From NCBI GenBank assembly GCA_017577345.1, contig PITX01000096.1, positions 1-5,588 of the forward strand: a stretch of 5,588 nucleotides of DNA, read 5' to 3'. The position numbers and the translations under genes are program-made. Shown in pieces: positions 5,191 to 5,588 of the stretch. Under the pieces are notes generated by a model that saw nothing but the letters and a program-made list of their open reading frames with translations, was not told where the DNA came from and did not search any database. Each line of letters starts with the position of its first letter. Position 1 is the first letter of the stretch. The stretch comes from Clostridiales bacterium (GTDB taxonomy: Bacteria; Bacillota; Clostridia; Oscillospirales; Oscillospiraceae).

Positions 5191-5588
5191 ATGAACGATA
5201 AAATCAAACGGATGGTAGACCGCACCCTGGTTTACTACCTGATCATCGGCATCCTCAATTTCATAGTGTGTACCGCGCTGATGTTTCTGCTGTTCAATGT
5301 CTGCGGCTTCAGCGATCATGTCGCGCCGCTGTTCAACTACGGCCTCGGCAGTCTGTTCTGGTATCTTGCGGGACGCTATGTTCTCTTCCGCGGTCAGCAG
5401 AGCACCTGGCAGCAGATCGTCCGCTTTCTTGCGGAGGTCGTTGTCTGCTACCTGATCTCTTACTATATCGTTGCGCCGCTGCTTGCCGATGTTCTGCTCC
5501 CGCTTCCGCGCATAAGGGCACTGTTCTCTTTCGGCGGCGAGGAAGAGGAAATGATCCGGGGCAACTGCGAAATGACGATCGGTGTGAT
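5191..5588 (+). CDS. GtrA-family polytopic membrane protein, N-terminal part (runs off window)
   Basis: The open frame runs from the ATG at 5191 to the window edge (132 codons plus two bases, no stop). The ATG is preceded by GAGGG (5180-5184) with a 6-nt spacer. Visible are a basic N-terminus, a membrane segment at about residues 13-39 with an I-x-N-F-x-V pattern, a second at about 46-66 ending FWYLAGRYVLF, and a third at about 76-105. This resembles GtrA-like proteins, small four-helix membrane proteins linked to moving or processing lipid-linked sugars for cell-surface polysaccharide or teichoic acid glycosylation. An acidic stretch with four Glu (117-120) sits in what should be the last loop and is unusual for the family. 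A fourth helix would be expected just beyond the window. The family call is by pattern recognition, and the sugar substrate is unknown. Confidence 0.72.
   Translation, partial: MNDKIKRMVDRTLVYYLIIGILNFIVCTALMFLLFNVCGFSDHVAPLFNYGLGSLFWYLAGRYVLFRGQQSTWQQIVRFLAEVVVCYLISYYIVAPLLADVLLPLPRIRALFSFGGEEEEMIRGNCEMTIGV

Overview
The window looks like a chromosomal segment of a moderately GC-rich Gram-positive anaerobe. My best guess is a Clostridia member, Ruminococcus/Oscillospiraceae-like. This rests on purine-rich Shine-Dalgarno sites before most genes, promoters of the housekeeping TTGNNN-17-TATACT type, a KtrB/KtrA potassium system of Firmicutes size, and paired single-domain CHR transporters. The genus is inference from overall protein style, not a database result. 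Nothing points to a mobile element: there is no transposase, integrase, att site, CRISPR array or rRNA/tRNA gene.

Layout. Positions 1-1767 hold a minus-strand cluster read right to left: trmL (tRNA wobble 2'-O-methyltransferase), pgk (phosphoglycerate kinase) and the first 11 codons of tpiA (triosephosphate isomerase). trmL and pgk overlap by 4 nt, and 32 nt separate pgk from tpiA, so this is one glycolytic operon led by a tRNA-modification gene. Positions 1768-1972 are a 205-bp divergent control region. It has one good promoter facing each way, an AT-rich centre with a perfect 10-bp inverted repeat, and a hairpin-forming leader ahead of trmL.

Positions 1973-5122 hold a tightly packed plus-strand operon: two single-domain CHR (chromate-transporter family) genes overlapping by 4 nt, then ktrB (K+ channel-like subunit, 18-nt gap) and ktrA (its RCK regulatory subunit, 10-nt gap). 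A candidate internal promoter with a perfect TATAAT lies in the last codons of the second CHR gene and could drive ktrBA separately. After a 68-nt gap carrying another candidate promoter, a GtrA-family membrane protein begins at 5191 and runs off the window.

How the genes may work together. KtrB and KtrA should form a nucleotide-gated K+ uptake system. The two CHR half-proteins probably act as a heteromeric anion transporter. Their tight operonic link suggests paired ion homeostasis (an anion moved alongside K+), but that link is inference from gene order. All genes belong to known families; the most unusual parts are the CHR-CHR-KtrB-KtrA gene order and the regulatory DNA around it.
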